A DNA stretch of 46,990 nt, from the NCBI GenBank assembly GCA_009731375.1, contig BJOX01000205.1, positions 384,436 to 431,425 on the forward strand. The letters run 5' to 3'. The position numbers and the translations under genes are program-made. Below the pieces are notes generated by a model that saw nothing but the letters and a program-made list of their open reading frames with translations, made no database searches and was not told where the DNA came from. The DNA comes from Paulinella micropora (taxonomy: Eukaryota; Cercozoa; Imbricatea; Euglyphida). Shown here piece by piece: positions 1-12,080 of the stretch. Within the stretch, counting starts at the first letter, position 1, and every line of letters starts with the position of its first letter.

Positions 1-486
1 AGGAGGAGGAGAAGAAGAAGAAGAAGAAGAAGGAGGAGGAGGAGGAGGAGGAGGAGAAGAAGAAGAAGAAGAAGAAGAAGAAGAAGAAGAAGAAGAAGAA
101 GACGGAGAAGGAGAAGGAGAAGGAGGAGGAGGAGGAGGAGGAGGAGGAGAAGAAGAAGAAGAAGGAAAAGGAAAAGGAAAAGGAAAAGGAGGAGGAGGAG
201 GAGAAGAAGAAGAAGAAGAAGAAGAAGGAGAAGGACGAGGAGGAAGAGGAAGAGGAGGAGGAGGAGAACGAGGAGGAGGAGAAGGAGGAGGAGGAGAAGA
301 AGGAGGAGCAGGAGGAGAAGAAGAAGAAGAAGAAGAAGGAGAAGAAGAAGAAGAAGAAGAAGAAGAAGAAGAAGAAGAAGAAGAAGAAGAAGAAGAAGAA
401 GAAGAAGAAGAAGAAGAAGAAAGAAGAAAGAAGAAGAAGAAGAAGAAGAAGAAGAAGAAGAAGAAGAAGAAGAAGAAGAAGAAGGA
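1..486. repeat. Purine-only GAA/GAG microsatellite
   Basis: Almost every base on this strand is A or G, in GAA, GAG and GGA triplets with rare AAAGG variants and a few single C interruptions. The window begins inside the tract, so its true length is unknown. Long homopurine runs of this kind can form triplex DNA. No coding function is supported. Confidence 0.95.
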
Positions 487-649
487 GAGCAGGATTTAAG
501 TTGCCTGCGTTTATGGACGCCCAGCCGTAATACACCTTGATCCCACATGCATACACGCACATACACGCACATATAAATTCGATTGGTGTATCAGTGGGCG
601 GAAAGAAGCTGATGGAAAACAGAACAGAACAAAGAGTAAAGAAAAAAAA

Positions 650-685
<36 letters not shown>

Positions 686-1682
686 AAAGTTACCCCCCGG
701 GGTGCGGCCGCGAGTTGCGTGTTGAAAGCGTTGGGGTCCAAATTGGCTGGCCGAGCAACGACCCGCAGGCAAACAGCCCAAACACGTAAATACCACATTA
801 AAATTTTTGCATATGTCTCCGTGTGCTATTGCCGATAGGGCAGCCAGGGAGCTTGGTTTTGTATATGTCTGTATGTGATTGCGTGTGTGTTTGTGTGCAT
901 GTTTGCGTGTGTGTGTGTGTGTGTATGTGTGTGTGTGTGTGTTTGCGTGCGTGCGTGTGTGTGTGTGTGTGTGTGTGCTTGTCTGCGTTGGCGACGAGAG
1001 GTTAGTCAAGGCGCTTCGATATGTGTCTGTATGTCTGTATGTCTGTATGTATGTGTATGTGTGTATGTATGTATGTGTTGTAACCAGTAGGGCAGCCAAG
1101 GAGCTTCGAGCCTCGCCTGCATATACATACATACATACATACAAATATACATACATACATACATACATGGATTGATACATATGTATAACATTTTGGCATC
1201 GTCAAAACCTCAAAATTTTCGCCTTCCGAGAAGCCTAGTTGCGAATGTGTGGGTATTTTCCCCACGTGAAGAAGTAGTATTCTGAGAAATTTAATTTTCT
1301 GAATGGCTTTCTCATGTTTTCTTTCCAGGGGGGACAGGGAGAGGGCGAGACAATTTTCTAACATATCTATACATACATGTAATGTTTGTGTTTCGTACAT
1401 CAAATACAGTGTGTTTGTGCTTTGGTTAGTTGTGTGCCTGTGTTATGTGACCGACAGCAAACATCTCTATGCACACAAACCTGTATTCAAGCGTGCAAGC
1501 TAGCATTCTCATAAACTGCAGGCCAACGCACTCACACAAACACACACATACACGATATGTATATGGTATGAAAATGTTTAGTTTTTTTTATGTATTTAGG
1601 TATTATTTCTCTGGTGGACCCGAAGCCCTTGACGACTTTGCCTTGCAGCTTGTAGACCCGATCCAATGGTTTGGCCTGCAAT
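487..1682. other. Non-coding stretch with short simple repeats
   Basis: An A-rich (AAC)n run lies at 641-689, a (TG)n run at about 885-981, TATG repeats at about 1040-1075 and a TACA run at about 1120-1166. Between them the sequence is unique and I see no gene. Open frames here are made of Cys/Val/Tyr or His/Thr/Ile repeats generated by the microsatellites. Confidence 0.7.
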
Positions 1683-1733
1683 ACATACACATATATATAC
1701 CTGCATACCTACCTACCTACCTACCTACCTACA

Positions 1734-1764
<31 letters not shown>

Positions 1765-1820
1765 GAATATACCTACCTGTCTACCTACCTGCCTCGCTAC
1801 CTATATACCTATATACATGC

Positions 1821-1856
<36 letters not shown>

Positions 1857-2578
1857 GAATATCCCTACCTGTCTACCTACCTGCCTCGCTACCTACCTAC
1901 ATACATACATACATACATACACACATGCATACACACATGCATACGTACATGCATACATGCATGCATACATACATGCATACATAGATACATACATACATAC
2001 ATACATACATATACATACATACATACATACATACATACATACATGCATACATGCGTGCATATATATATATGCATGCATGGCATGGCATGATACATGCATG
2101 CATGGCATTCATACCATAAAGCTTGTCATGCATGCATGCATACATGCATGCATGCATGCATACATACATACATACATACCATACATACATACCTACATAC
2201 CTACATACCTACATACATACATACATACATACCATACATACATACCTACATACCTACATACCTACATACATACATACATGCATACATGCATGCATAGATA
2301 CATACATACATACATACATACAATCATACATACATACATACAAACATACATACAAACATACATACAAACATACATACAAACATACACACATACACATACA
2401 TACATACATACATACATACATACATACATACATACATACATACGTACGTACGTACATAACGTAACGTAACGTACGTACGTACGTACGTACCTGCATACAT
2501 ACATATGTCATACATACATACATACATACATACATACATAAATACATACATAAATACATACATACATACATACATACA
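1683..2578. repeat. CATA/CTAC tetranucleotide microsatellite, about 0.9 kb
   Basis: The tract is mainly (CATA)n with CTAC, CATG, CAAA and ACGT variants. A block containing a CTACCTGTCTACCTACCTGC segment occurs twice (near 1771 and 1866), so the array has also grown by segmental duplication. A GTACGTAC stretch lies at 2441-2490. All open frames through it are low-complexity artefacts. Confidence 0.95.
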
Positions 2579-2585
2579 TACACAC

Positions 2586-2930
2586 ATACAATACAATACA
2601 ATACAATACAATACAATAAAATACAATCAATACAATCAATACAATACAATACAATACAATACAATACGATACAATACAGTACAATACAGTACAATACAGT
2701 ACAGTACAGTACAGTACAATACAGCACAGTACAGTACAGTATTTGTACTGTATTGTACTGTATTGTATTGTATTGTATCGTACAGTACAGTACAGTACAA
2801 TACAATACAGTACAATACAATACAATACAATACAATACAATGCAATACAATACAATACAATACAATACAATACAATACAATACAATACAATACAATACAA
2901 TACACAATACAATACAATACATACATATGA
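2586..2930. repeat. TACAA/TACAGT pentanucleotide array with a strand switch
   Basis: The array is (ATACA)n on both sides with TACAGT variants towards the middle. At about 2740-2778 the motif flips to its complement (TGTACTGTATTG) before returning to the original orientation. The complementary segments around 2715-2790 could fold into a hairpin. Confidence 0.95.
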
Positions 2931-3159
2931 CATATACATCAAATTGCATACGCAAGTATATACATATGTACATACATACATACATATGCAGAAGTTTATA
3001 GATAGGGAGACAAGAGAAGATAGACAAGGGATGACCATGCCGTTTAAGTCAAAGCTGATTAAGGTCGTTCTTCACTCTCTTCTTTGTTTTCCGCACTAGC
3101 TGAAAGTTGTATGATTCTTGTATGATAAAGAATTTGGTGCAAAATGTGCCGCGCCAGGG

Positions 3160-3204
3160 CGTGAGGAAGGAAAGTCGGGTAGAATAAGCCACAAAGTGGC
3201 AATG

Positions 3205-3275
<71 letters not shown>

Positions 3276-3384
3276 NNNNNNNNNNNNNNNNNNNNNNNNN
3301 NNNNNNNNNNNNNNNNNNNNNNNNNNNNNNTTCTTCTTTCCCGTTTTCGTGAGGAAGTCGGGTGGAACAAGCCACAAAAGTGAG
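3160..3384. repeat. Poly-T tract and assembly gap flanked by a direct repeat
   Basis: A run of 65 T bases (3211-3275) leads into an assembly gap at 3276-3330. The same sequence of about 35 bp, GTGAGGAA..AGTCGGGT..AA.AAGCCACAAA, lies before the T run (from 3160) and after the gap (from 3349) with a few differences. It could be a tandem duplication, a target-site-like duplication around a poly-T-ended insert, or a collapse artefact. Confidence 0.6.
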
Positions 3385-3528
3385 AAATATGTTCAATCAA
3401 ATCTTTTCTTTGTCTATAAACCAAAGAAAGGAAGCTCTTTTCTTTTTCTGCAAAGCATTCTCATGACATGACTTGCGTTTTGGATCATGCAGGTTGTCCT
3501 GCAGAGTACTCTGCAGGCTGCAGAAAAG

Positions 3529-3918
3529 ATGTCTGTCACTTTGACAGCAGAGCAATTGCGCAAGTTCGAGCACAGAGCAGCTCAAACAGACAAACGCATT
3601 GAACAGTTGGAGCGACAATTTGCACAGCTCAGGAGCTCAGGCGGCGGCGATGCTGTAACTGAAGTATACAAGAAAAATTTGTTGACTAAATTGCACGCTG
3701 CGTTGTCACTAGCAGAGGAAGGGCTAGCTGAAGTGCGACAGCAAGGTGGTTCAGGTGTCGGACAGGGAAATAAGGGCAAGTCAACTCTGGAAACAGACAA
3801 CGAAAAACTACGGAAAGAGGTCCGAGCTCTTCAAGCGAAAGTACAGGTGCTTGAGAATGCACAGAAGAATCCGGACGTGATCCCGAGGAGGCAACCTCTG
3901 AATGCGGAAGATCTTTGA
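3529..3918 (+). CDS. Small coiled-coil protein, unknown function
   Basis: The frame from the ATG at 3529 encodes 129 residues beginning MSVTLTAEQLRKFEHRA. The same frame is open upstream to an ATG at 3487, but that ATG lies in ATGCAG just before GTTGTCC, which looks like a 3' splice site. I therefore prefer the start at 3529, where the first exon boundary would lie in the 5' leader. Residues about 5-35 and 100-125 have regular Leu/Ile spacing with many Glu, Lys and Gln, as in coiled coils. A Gly/Ser-rich linker lies between them (about 83-93). The C-terminus is basic then acidic (IPRRQPLNAEDL). There is no signal peptide or membrane segment, so a soluble scaffold or complex subunit is plausible. 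I do not recognise the family. Balanced codon use and lack of simple repeats argue that it is real. The downstream neighbour is a gap. Confidence 0.65.
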   Translation: MSVTLTAEQLRKFEHRAAQTDKRIEQLERQFAQLRSSGGGDAVTEVYKKNLLTKLHAALSLAEEGLAEVRQQGGSGVGQGNKGKSTLETDNEKLRKEVRALQAKVQVLENAQKNPDVIPRRQPLNAEDL

Positions 3919-4030
3919 TTTAGACTCTGCTTTTTGTTTGGAAACACAGGACGGGATTGACCCCTATTCCCCCATCTGCATCGATTATTCTTACTTTTTA
4001 ACCGCAAAAATCATTGTTATTAGTAAAGAC

Positions 4031-4578
4031 NNNNNNNNNNNNNNNNNNNNNNNNNNNNNNNNNNNNNNNNNNNNNNNNNNNNNNNNNNNNNNNNNNNNNN
4101 NNNNNNNNNNNNNNNNNNNNNNNNNNNNNNNNNNNNNNNNNNNNNNNNNNNNNNNNNNNNNNNNNNNNNNNNNNNNNNNNNNNNNNNNNNNNNNNNNNNN
4201 NNNNNNNNNNNNNNNNNNNNNNNNNNNNNNNNNNNNNNNNNNNNNNNNNNNNNNNNNNNNNNNNNNNNNNNNNNNNNNNNNNNNNNNNNNNNNNNNNNNN
4301 NNNNNNNNNNNNNNNNNNNNNNNNNNNNNNNNNNNNNNNNNNNNNNNNNNNNNNNNNNNNNNNNNNNNNNNNNNNNNNNNNNNNNNNNNNNNNNNNNNNN
4401 NNNNNNNNNNNNNNNNNNNNNNNNNNNNNNNNNNNNNNNNNNNNNNNNNNNNNNNNNNNNNNNNNNNNNNNNNNNNNNNNNNNNNNNNNNNNNNNNNNNN
4501 NNNNNNNNNNNNNNNNNNNNNNNNNNNNNNNNNNNNNNNNNNNNNNNNNNNNNNNNNNNNNNNNNNNNNNNNNNNNNN
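4031..4578. other. Assembly gap (548 N)
   Basis: The sequence is unknown. The right edge is a C homopolymer followed by a TTTC tract, suggesting that assembly failed in simple-sequence DNA. Confidence 0.99.
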
Positions 4579-5210
4579 CCCCCCCCCCCGTCTTTCTTTT
4601 CTCTTTCTTTTTCTTTCTTTTTTTTCTTTCTTTTTTTTCTTTCTTTTTTTTCTTCTTTTTTTTCTTTCTTTCTTTCTTTCTTCCTTCCCTTTTACTTTTA
4701 CTTATGCCTTTGCCTTTGCTTTTGAATTTACTTTTACTTTTACTTTTACTGCTACTTTTCTTTTTACCGTGTCGTTCTTGTTCTTGTTCTTGTTCCAACC
4801 ACGTCGCCCTTCTTGAAAGAAAACACAGAGAATTTTCAGGAATCATCAGGAATCGGCAGGAATCCTCACTGGATTCCTGCTGTTTCAGTATTATTATTAA
4901 GTATTCAAGCAAATAAAAGTGTTGGATTCTGACTAAGGCGGAAAAAATAAAGTTTTTCTTGCTCCTTCGTTTGTCCTTCTATTGTGGTTCTCTCTTTTTC
5001 CTGTTCTCCTTCAGGCTTTCTTTCATTCTTTACTGTTATATATTTTTTCTTTTCTTTTCTTTTTCCTTTTTTTTTCCTTTACTTCTAGATTTCCTTTTTT
5101 TCTTCCTTTGCTCTTCCCCCTCATTTTGCTCTTTTGCTTGGGCTCTAAGAGTCACTTTATGGTTTTCTTTTTTCTTTCTTTTTTTTCTTTTACGCTTGAC
5201 TGTTTTTCCT
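4579..5210. repeat. Pyrimidine-rich tracts (TTTC, CTTT, TTTTCC)
   Basis: 4589-4690 is CTTT/TTTTTTC repeat, 4690-4790 is TTTTAC/TTTGCC repeat, and 5036-5210 is again strongly T/C biased. Unique sequence of about 240 bp lies between. Open frames across it are Phe/Leu/Ser runs on one strand and Lys/Glu runs on the other, and are not genes. Confidence 0.85.
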
Positions 5211-5262
5211 TTCATTCTGTACCAGTCGTTTCGGCCTGAACATTTTTTAGGGTAAAGGGTCA

Positions 5263-6546
5263 CAAAAACACCAAAAACACAGGAAACTAAGGCTTCTGAA
5301 GTACTGCTCCTTTTTTCAAAAGGGCTGCAGATTCAGAAAGATCACAGTCCATATTACTGCCCACCAAACTATCGCGAATTATAAACAAAATTTGCACAAT
5401 ATTTTTTTTAATACACAAGACACAAAACTTTTAACCGTTATAAAAATTTGAATTTCAAATGATTTTTATTTCAGCCAGCAGTAGATATCATCGTGATCTT
5501 AACAATAAAAAAGGCGATTAAAAAAACATTAAAAACTTGAAAAGCTATAGTTGCCTCCATTTTACCGACGCTTAAAATGCTTAAAAAAAACATAAGTCAG
5601 TATTTGGAGTAGAGGTAGAGTTCCTTTTGAGCAAGTGTGGTGGAAATTATTGTACTGTAGATAGGTTGGTGGCTGGTTATGCGGAAACGTCTAAGTTGGG
5701 AATTACAGTTTTTCTTGAAGTTATTGGTAATTTGACTAGAGTTATAGTTCCTTTTGAGTAAGTTATTATGAATCGTATTAGTAACTGCCTCTTCAATGAT
5801 GGTGTCTGGATTGAGACTGGGGTATATTAAAGTAGCACATATTTACATATCTGCTCCTACCGTATGATACGACCGGTAAGAGGGGGACGCCCAGGTTGCC
5901 GGTACTCGACGAGTAGCATTCAAGTTGCGAAGGCCGTTGTCAAAGTTAGGAGTCCATACAACGTTTTGGCTGGATTCAGTTCTCTGTCAAAGGTGTCTGT
6001 ATTAAAGTAACGTTGGAGCTGGTAACTGAGTTGACAGGGGACGCCTGGGAGACGAATAAACAGGCGGAGAGCACCTCATTGCAGTCTACATCTCAAGCAA
6101 TCAACTTTTGATTTTTTTTACGCAGACACTTTTGATAAGAAAATATTTGCCACTACTAGTAGGAATAAGTGCGAAGCGTAAGAGGAAAATGGGAATGGTA
6201 TCAAGAGATACAAATTTCAAAAAGAGAAAAAAATGAAGTGTAAAAAAAAAAAAGCAGTCACAGTTTCAAGTCATGCAAAGACCGGACGCAGTTTAATGTC
6301 ATGCCCAGGACGTAATTTGATTAGGCGACTCATACTAATAACATTCCGCAAAAGTTACCCCGATCTTGAGGATGTAAATTGAACTAATTTGAATCCTAGC
6401 CTTTAATTTGATTTGTGGTTTTTAATGTAAAGATGATGATTGGTTTGACACTCGAATGTCTCCGAACCCAAATCAAGATATAAAAAATCTTGACTTAACA
6501 TCCTCCAAGTATGAGCTCCAAAGTCCTATCAGTTGCCGTGGGCTGC
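5263..6546. other. AT-rich unique DNA, no gene seen
   Basis: About 1.3 kb is AT-rich with short homopolymers. All six frames are closed repeatedly and no splice-able exon chain or recognisable motif was found. It may be the 3' flank of the VPS53 gene or intergenic DNA. Confidence 0.5.
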
Positions 6547-6561
6547 TTGGCGGGTGTGTGT

Positions 6562-6606
6562 CCCCCCCCCCCCCCCCCCCGGGGGGGGGGGGGGAANNNN
6601 NNNNNN
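6562..6606. other. Poly-C/poly-G junction and 10-N gap
   Basis: About 18 C bases are followed directly by about 14 G bases and then ten N. A C-run fused to a G-run is self-complementary and is often produced when two homopolymer read ends are joined, so it may be an assembly artefact. Confidence 0.8.
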
Positions 6607-7008
6607 TACACGATGTCAAAACCTCCCCCAACACCTTTCAGTGATAACAATACATTCTGGTCAGCCCTCCTGAGTGCTCCTCTGCAGCGCGACCGGCTGC
6701 TTCTTCTTTACCCGTGGTTGTGTATCGGTCGACTCTACAGTTACGATTTCATTTGCATTCTTTGTATATACATTTTGTTTGTTTCCTCCCGATCGACCAT
6801 AGTCCAATTGTGAAACTTATATTTTGCTTTTATCTTCGCCTAACAGTAACTGCAGTAACAAGGTTTTCTAACGGGGGAAAGAGGCGCGTATGTTAAATTT
6901 TAAACTAAGTGCGAAAATATAAGGGCACATATAATAAATACATCTTTACGTATACATCACATTCATATTAAGAAACGGCATGACAGCGGGAGTCTTCGTT
7001 TCAAAAAG

Positions 7009-9892
7009 TCATACTCGACCTCCTTTTCTCCCTGATATGGCTGAAGGGAAATTGCCTGGGATTTTCCAGCGCAGTGGATTGAATTCACCTCCTTGGTCGC
7101 GCGTTTGCACTTCCAAACGCCCTTCATGCGGAGCTGTTGCATTGTATGCCTCGATAAACGCAATTTGCTCGGTTTTCTTGAATCCTACAGACGCAACTGT
7201 TAATGGGAAAGCATACACTATTTTGAATACCCCTGAGAGCCATGAGCCTTGTTAAATCGTCCGCATGGGTTTTTGGAAGGAGGGATGCATAGGTGCAGGC
7301 CATGCGATCAGGTTCGCTTACCAATGTCTTCAGTAATGCCTCAGCTTTACCCTGTATTGCAAAGTTTTATTTCATTCATTCAAGCATTCAGGATATATGC
7401 ATGTGGTTACCATTTCTCGATTGACGTAGCGAATAAAGGCACGAAACGGGCCCCTAGCCTTCGCAGGCGCTGCACCAACATTCTACAAGCAAACAGTCCA
7501 GTGCACACAGTATGTGGAAATAACATTAGAACCTCACTTTTGCCGAAATCAGGGACACTAAGCAAAATACTTTTGAGAGCATGCGCATCAAGTGCCTACA
7601 TAAGCGATCACTTGTTAGCCAGGGCAGTTGCCAGCAAACACACCAACTGATGTCCTCCAATGTCTGACACCCTCTTGCATTTAAAGATCGCGCTAATATA
7701 CGCTGGAATGATCGCGGTTGCAAGCTGAGTGCAAAAGAGCCCAAAATAACGCGGGGAGACGACACGGCGAACTTCAACCACATCACTCTTCAGACGACTG
7801 TGAATAACATTTACGTAGTCCGACTGGTCGCCTACTGCCTCCCAAGTCCTACAGATTGGTGTGTCACCAGAAAGTAAAATTAAAAAAAAATCCCAGCTCG
7901 CAAGCTCAAAGAGAGACCCCCATGGCATTTTGAGCATTTGGGCTAGAGGGCCTCTATTGAGACCCACAGCAATAGCAGCAACAAGAGCCTGCACGTAACA
8001 TACAAGGCTGTGCAGATAATACAGCACACGAATACCTTGACTGCGCGGTTTAAAAGGTCCTATAGACAAGAAACGCACAATTGGCTTGCTTTGCTGTATG
8101 ATAATTACCGCAAACTCTTGTCCAACGGCAGTCAAATCTACATGCTCTTTGAACACGTCATCAACAGCGTCTTGGATGCCTTGCTGCAGGGATGGCAAAG
8201 TTTCTTGTACGTATTGACAAGTATTGACAATGAGTAGGCCACCCAGCAGCTCCTCTCGAGGAATAAAGCCCTGGGGGGATTCCTCTACAGCTGCTTTGCT
8301 TTCATCAGTGCTGGCAACCGGCAGCTGCGAGCCCAACAGTGTGCAGTAGAGAAGGAGCCCCGTCTGATACTCCTTAAACAAATTGAAGAGCGTCTGTCCA
8401 CGAGCAAGGTTGCAGCCGCGTCGAAGGCTGTTTTTAATGTACAGGAACAAGGAGTCGGCGCCGGCAAGGTGCTGTAAAGGCTTGATGTCGGCTTCAGGTG
8501 TGGATGCAGGCTCCCCATGTTTGGGACGTGTGGGCAACCACTGCTCCTCCAGTTCTAGCTTGCGCACTAGGTCACGCAGGTTGTTTCTTTCCAGCTCCAC
8601 GTACACCGACATGCACGGCATGAAGGCGTCCGAGATACGACCCTCAAAACTTATAGGGGAAGCATGACTGCCGCCTGATTTTTCATCTGCCTTCCTTTTC
8701 CTGTGTTTGATGCTAATCGATTTTGCAGCGTGAGCGCGGGCATCTTGATCGGTGCTATCTTTGTAAAAGCTGTCAATCGAGTCGCTAGACGTATTTCGAA
8801 AACGAAGGTTTAGTTCACGTTCAAACTCATTAGTTTTTTGCAAGGCCCGAATGAGGATATTGACATCGAGCTTCCCCTTGGTCTTCTCTATGATATCACT
8901 GATGTGCCGACTTGACAGACTACAAAAATCACGAGCAACGATTGCAGGCACATCCCATGACTCAGGAAATATGTTGGCGTAAGTGCTTTCGTACTCTCGC
9001 AAGGTCCTCCGCATCCATCCATACCGTCTCTCCACTCCTTCCAGAGTCCCCGCTTCCGAACTAGGTCTGAAGAGCTTATCATAAGGGTCCAGTCGTTGTT
9101 TGGAGAACCAAGAGACTAGATTCTTTTTCACAGATGGTTCCACAACGTCAATTATACTACAGGCAGAATTGAGTTGTCTGTAAAGCGCTTGCGATATAGT
9201 CTGATCAGGGGAAATCGGATCAGATAATTCCCTATGGAATTCAGCGACAATCGCATCTGTGATGGCAGATTTGCTCTGTTCTATTGCTTCCTTCAGCGTG
9301 CAAATTTTAGGAACATCTCCGTACGACTCGAATAAAGTGAACAGATCTGCAATGGCTCGAAACAAATTAGCAGCGTCTCGATACTGCTTATGCGCGCTCA
9401 TGACCTTGAGCTGGTCACAAGCTGAAACCAGCATATGCAGGTTTCGCAAAGCACGAATCGTGTTGGTAAGATGCTTTACTGCATAATCAAGCGACTTGAT
9501 ATCACGACATATCTCCTGGACCATGAGCTCAGATCGCGCCGCTTTTTCCTTGATCGAAGCGATCTTCTCGAATAGCTCATGAATTGCTACATTGGCCTCC
9601 TGCACTGCCTTCTCGGTCTTCCTCCTTTGCAAGCTGTGGTCTCGCACGTCGCGACTGATTCCCTCGGACAGCGCAATCGTGCGACCGCGGCATTGTTTGA
9701 GGAAACTGTCCAACTTGCCCTCACTTAGAGCGTCCTCATCCGGGAAGCTGGCGTTCAAGTACGAGATGGGATCAAAATCAGCGACGTCTAAAGGGTCTTC
9801 GCTTGGTAAAACTTCCGCGAGCGATTTCTCTAGCTTGGCAGAAAAGGCCGGAACGTCGAGTTGGTTTTGGGGAAGAGGTCCTCTACGAACTG
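7009..9892 (-). CDS. VPS53: VPS53, GARP/EARP tethering complex subunit (multi-exon, first exon not identified)
   Basis: VPS53 is a subunit of the GARP and EARP complexes, which tether endosome-derived vesicles at the trans-Golgi network or recycling endosomes. The large first visible exon (9892-8109) shows family hallmarks: PSEDPLDVADFDPISYLN near the start, then the helical coiled-coil stretch LMVQEICRDIKSLDYAVKHL and NLHMLVSACDQLKVM. The C-terminal part shows VGDQSDYV and IFKCKRVSDIGGHQL. I infer seven exons: 9892-8109, 7988-7918, 7848-7644, 7595-7533, 7482-7411, 7351-7231 and 7184-7009. The introns are 46-120 nt with GT-AG ends, and the joined frame stays open to a TGA at 7009-7011. The sum is about 830 residues, close to the usual length of about 830. 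An AG acceptor precedes 9892, so the start codon is probably in a short upstream exon lost in, or beyond, the TATG microsatellite. The introns at 7989-8108 and 7849-7917 are multiples of three without stops. This is the best-supported gene in the window. Confidence 0.93.
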
Positions 9893-9984
9893 CTAAACAA
9901 ATAAAGATAGACAGATCGGGATGATGAGACAGGGAAACACGCATGTACATTTGCGGGTGCACGTCTGATATTTATGCAACGCAT

Positions 9985-10000
9985 GTGAATGTATGGATGT

Positions 10001-10057
<57 letters not shown>

Positions 10058-10177
10058 TGCTATTTGCATGTATGTATGTATGTATGCATGCATGTATTTA
10101 TGCATGTATGCATGTGTGTACATATGTACGTATATACGTTGTATGGCCGTATACCTCTGTCTGTATGTATTCTGTGC

Positions 10178-10208
<31 letters not shown>

Positions 10209-10248
10209 TGTATGTATGTATGTATTGTATGTATTATATGTATGTATG

Positions 10249-10282
<34 letters not shown>

Positions 10283-10435
10283 TGTATGCATGCATGCATG
10301 CATGTATGTATTTATATATGTATGTATGTTGTCATGTACGTCTGTCATGTATGTATGTATGTATGTATGTATGTATGTATGTATATGTATGTGTATGTAT
10401 GTATGTATGTATGTATGTATGTATGATTATTATTA
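9985..10435. repeat. (TA)n and (TATG)n microsatellite upstream of VPS53
   Basis: A (TA)n core (about 10008-10053) is followed by (GTAT)n with GCAT variants to 10423 and a short (ATT)n. It lies immediately upstream of the first visible VPS53 exon, so it occupies the presumed 5' intron or promoter. Confidence 0.95.
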
Positions 10436-10610
10436 TTATTGAGGGAAATACATGTCCAGAACTCGGATCCGCTGCCATAGGCTGAGGAAGCCTTTACATT
10501 AATATGCATGAACGGTGTTAGAAGTAGGGGAAGGGGACATTGGAAATTGTGTACCTCACCCCAACCCCAACCCATTTCCACACCCCTGTCGGAATAAAAC
10601 ATGGTTTGTG

Positions 10611-10810
10611 GGAGCCGGGAGGAGTTGGGAGCTCATATTTGCAGGGTGGCTAGCCCCAGACTAGTTAGTGACATGATTCTTACAGAATTCATGGACATGT
10701 TTGCGTTAGATAAGTGTCCTGAGTGCCAAAGTTCCTTTTTTTTGAGTACTTGCCGGTACCTCTGGCGATTGTACGTACCCTGTCGACGGTTTAAAGGTGT
10801 GTGTTTGTGT

Positions 10811-10841
<31 letters not shown>

Positions 10842-12080
10842 GGGGGTCNNNNNNNNNNNNNNNNNNNNNNNNNNNNNNNNNNNNNNNNNNNNNNNNNNNN
10901 NNNNNNNNNNNNNNNNNNNNNNNNNNNNNNNNNNNNNNNNNNNNNNNNNNNNNNNNNNNNNNNNNNNNNNNNNNNNNNNNNNNNNNNNNNNNNNNNNNNN
11001 NNNCCTGCCCCCCCCACCCCGCGGGAACTGCAGCCCCGGAATATGTGTACCCCGAGCGGATGAGCCGGCACTGACCCTCAATTTTACATATCACTTGACT
11101 GTAGAAAGAGAGGTTCGGGGGGCACCCCGGCGGAAACGCTGTCGGAATAAATCATGGTTTGTGGGAACCAGGAGTAGTCGGGCCTCTGGCAATTGAACGT
11201 ACCCTGTCGAAGGGAAAAGGGGGCGGGGGGCTCTCCCCCCGGAAACCCAAGCCCTGTGATTGTACGTACCCGTTCTGGTCGCGGGTGGCACCCACACCTG
11301 AATATTAAGGTTTTTTTGCCACCAGGCGCCCTTTGCGGCACCTCCGGCAATTCAACGTACCCTGTCGAAGGGAAAGGGGGGGGGTTCCGGGGGAGCCCTG
11401 CGATTGTACGTACCGTTCTGGTCGCGGGTGGCACCCACACCTGAACACTGACGTTTTTTGGCCACCAGGCGCCCTTTGCGGCACCTCCGGCAATGGAACG
11501 TACCCTGTCGAAGGGAAAGGGGGCGGGAGAGGGGTCTGGGGGGCCCTCCAAAAAGTGATAAGAAGTGGGAGGAGTTGGGAGCTCAAATTCGCAGGGTGGC
11601 TAGCCCTAGACTCGATGTTGATGCTGGTATATTTTTTTTGGAACTCACGAAAATATTTGAGTTAGGGGAGTGTCCTGAATGCGAAAATTCCTTAGTTGTT
11701 TAGCCTGTTTTCTGCATCCCCGTCAGAATAAATCATGGTTTGTGTGAACCAGGAGGAGTTGGGAGCTCATATTGACAGGGTGGCTAGCCCCAGACTCAGT
11801 GTTGATGCTGGGATAATTTTTTTTTTTTTTTTGGAATTCACACAAATATTTGCGTTAGGGGAGTATCCTGGATGCCGAAATGATTTTTTTTTTAGCCTGT
11901 TTTCTGCACCCCCTGTCCCTATAAATCGGTTTGTGTAACCAGGAGTTGGGAGCTCATATTGACAGGGTGGTTAGCCGCAGACTCGATGTTGATGCTGATA
12001 TAATTTTTTAGGATTTCATGCAAACATTTGCGTTAGGGGAGTGTCCTGAATGCCAACATTCCTTTTTTTGGGAGTACTTG
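10611..12080. repeat. Dispersed repeat family X (GAGTTGGGAGCTCA units)
   Basis: At least four related units of about 150-190 bp begin with GAGTTGGGAGCTCA and CAGGGTGGCTAGCC (near 10622, 11573, 11756 and 11944). Each continues to GCGTTAGGGGAGTGTCCTGA-like sequence about 85-100 bp later (10703, 11659, 11850, 12030). Units 2-4 are in near-tandem array. Similarity is high but imperfect, with a variable T run in the middle. No coding frame is shared between units, so this is non-coding repeat DNA. Confidence 0.75.

Noticed and set aside
511-798. Minus-strand frame with a poly-Cys stretch
   Set aside because: The Cys run is the antisense of the (AAC)n microsatellite; no other motif.
1666-3027. Long open frames of His/Thr/Tyr/Ile or Cys/Met/Val/Tyr repeats on both strands
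   Set aside because: Tetra- and pentanucleotide microsatellites lack stops in several frames; these are not proteins.
3902-4916. Frames of about 300 codons spanning a gap on both strands
   Set aside because: Nearly all codons are N; the visible ends are pyrimidine-tract artefacts.
6511-6813. Plus-strand frame with poly-Pro and poly-Gly near 6560
   Set aside because: It is built on the C-run/G-run artefact and a gap, with no conserved sequence around it.
8010-9924. Several plus-strand frames of 75-110 codons
   Set aside because: They are antisense to VPS53 exons.
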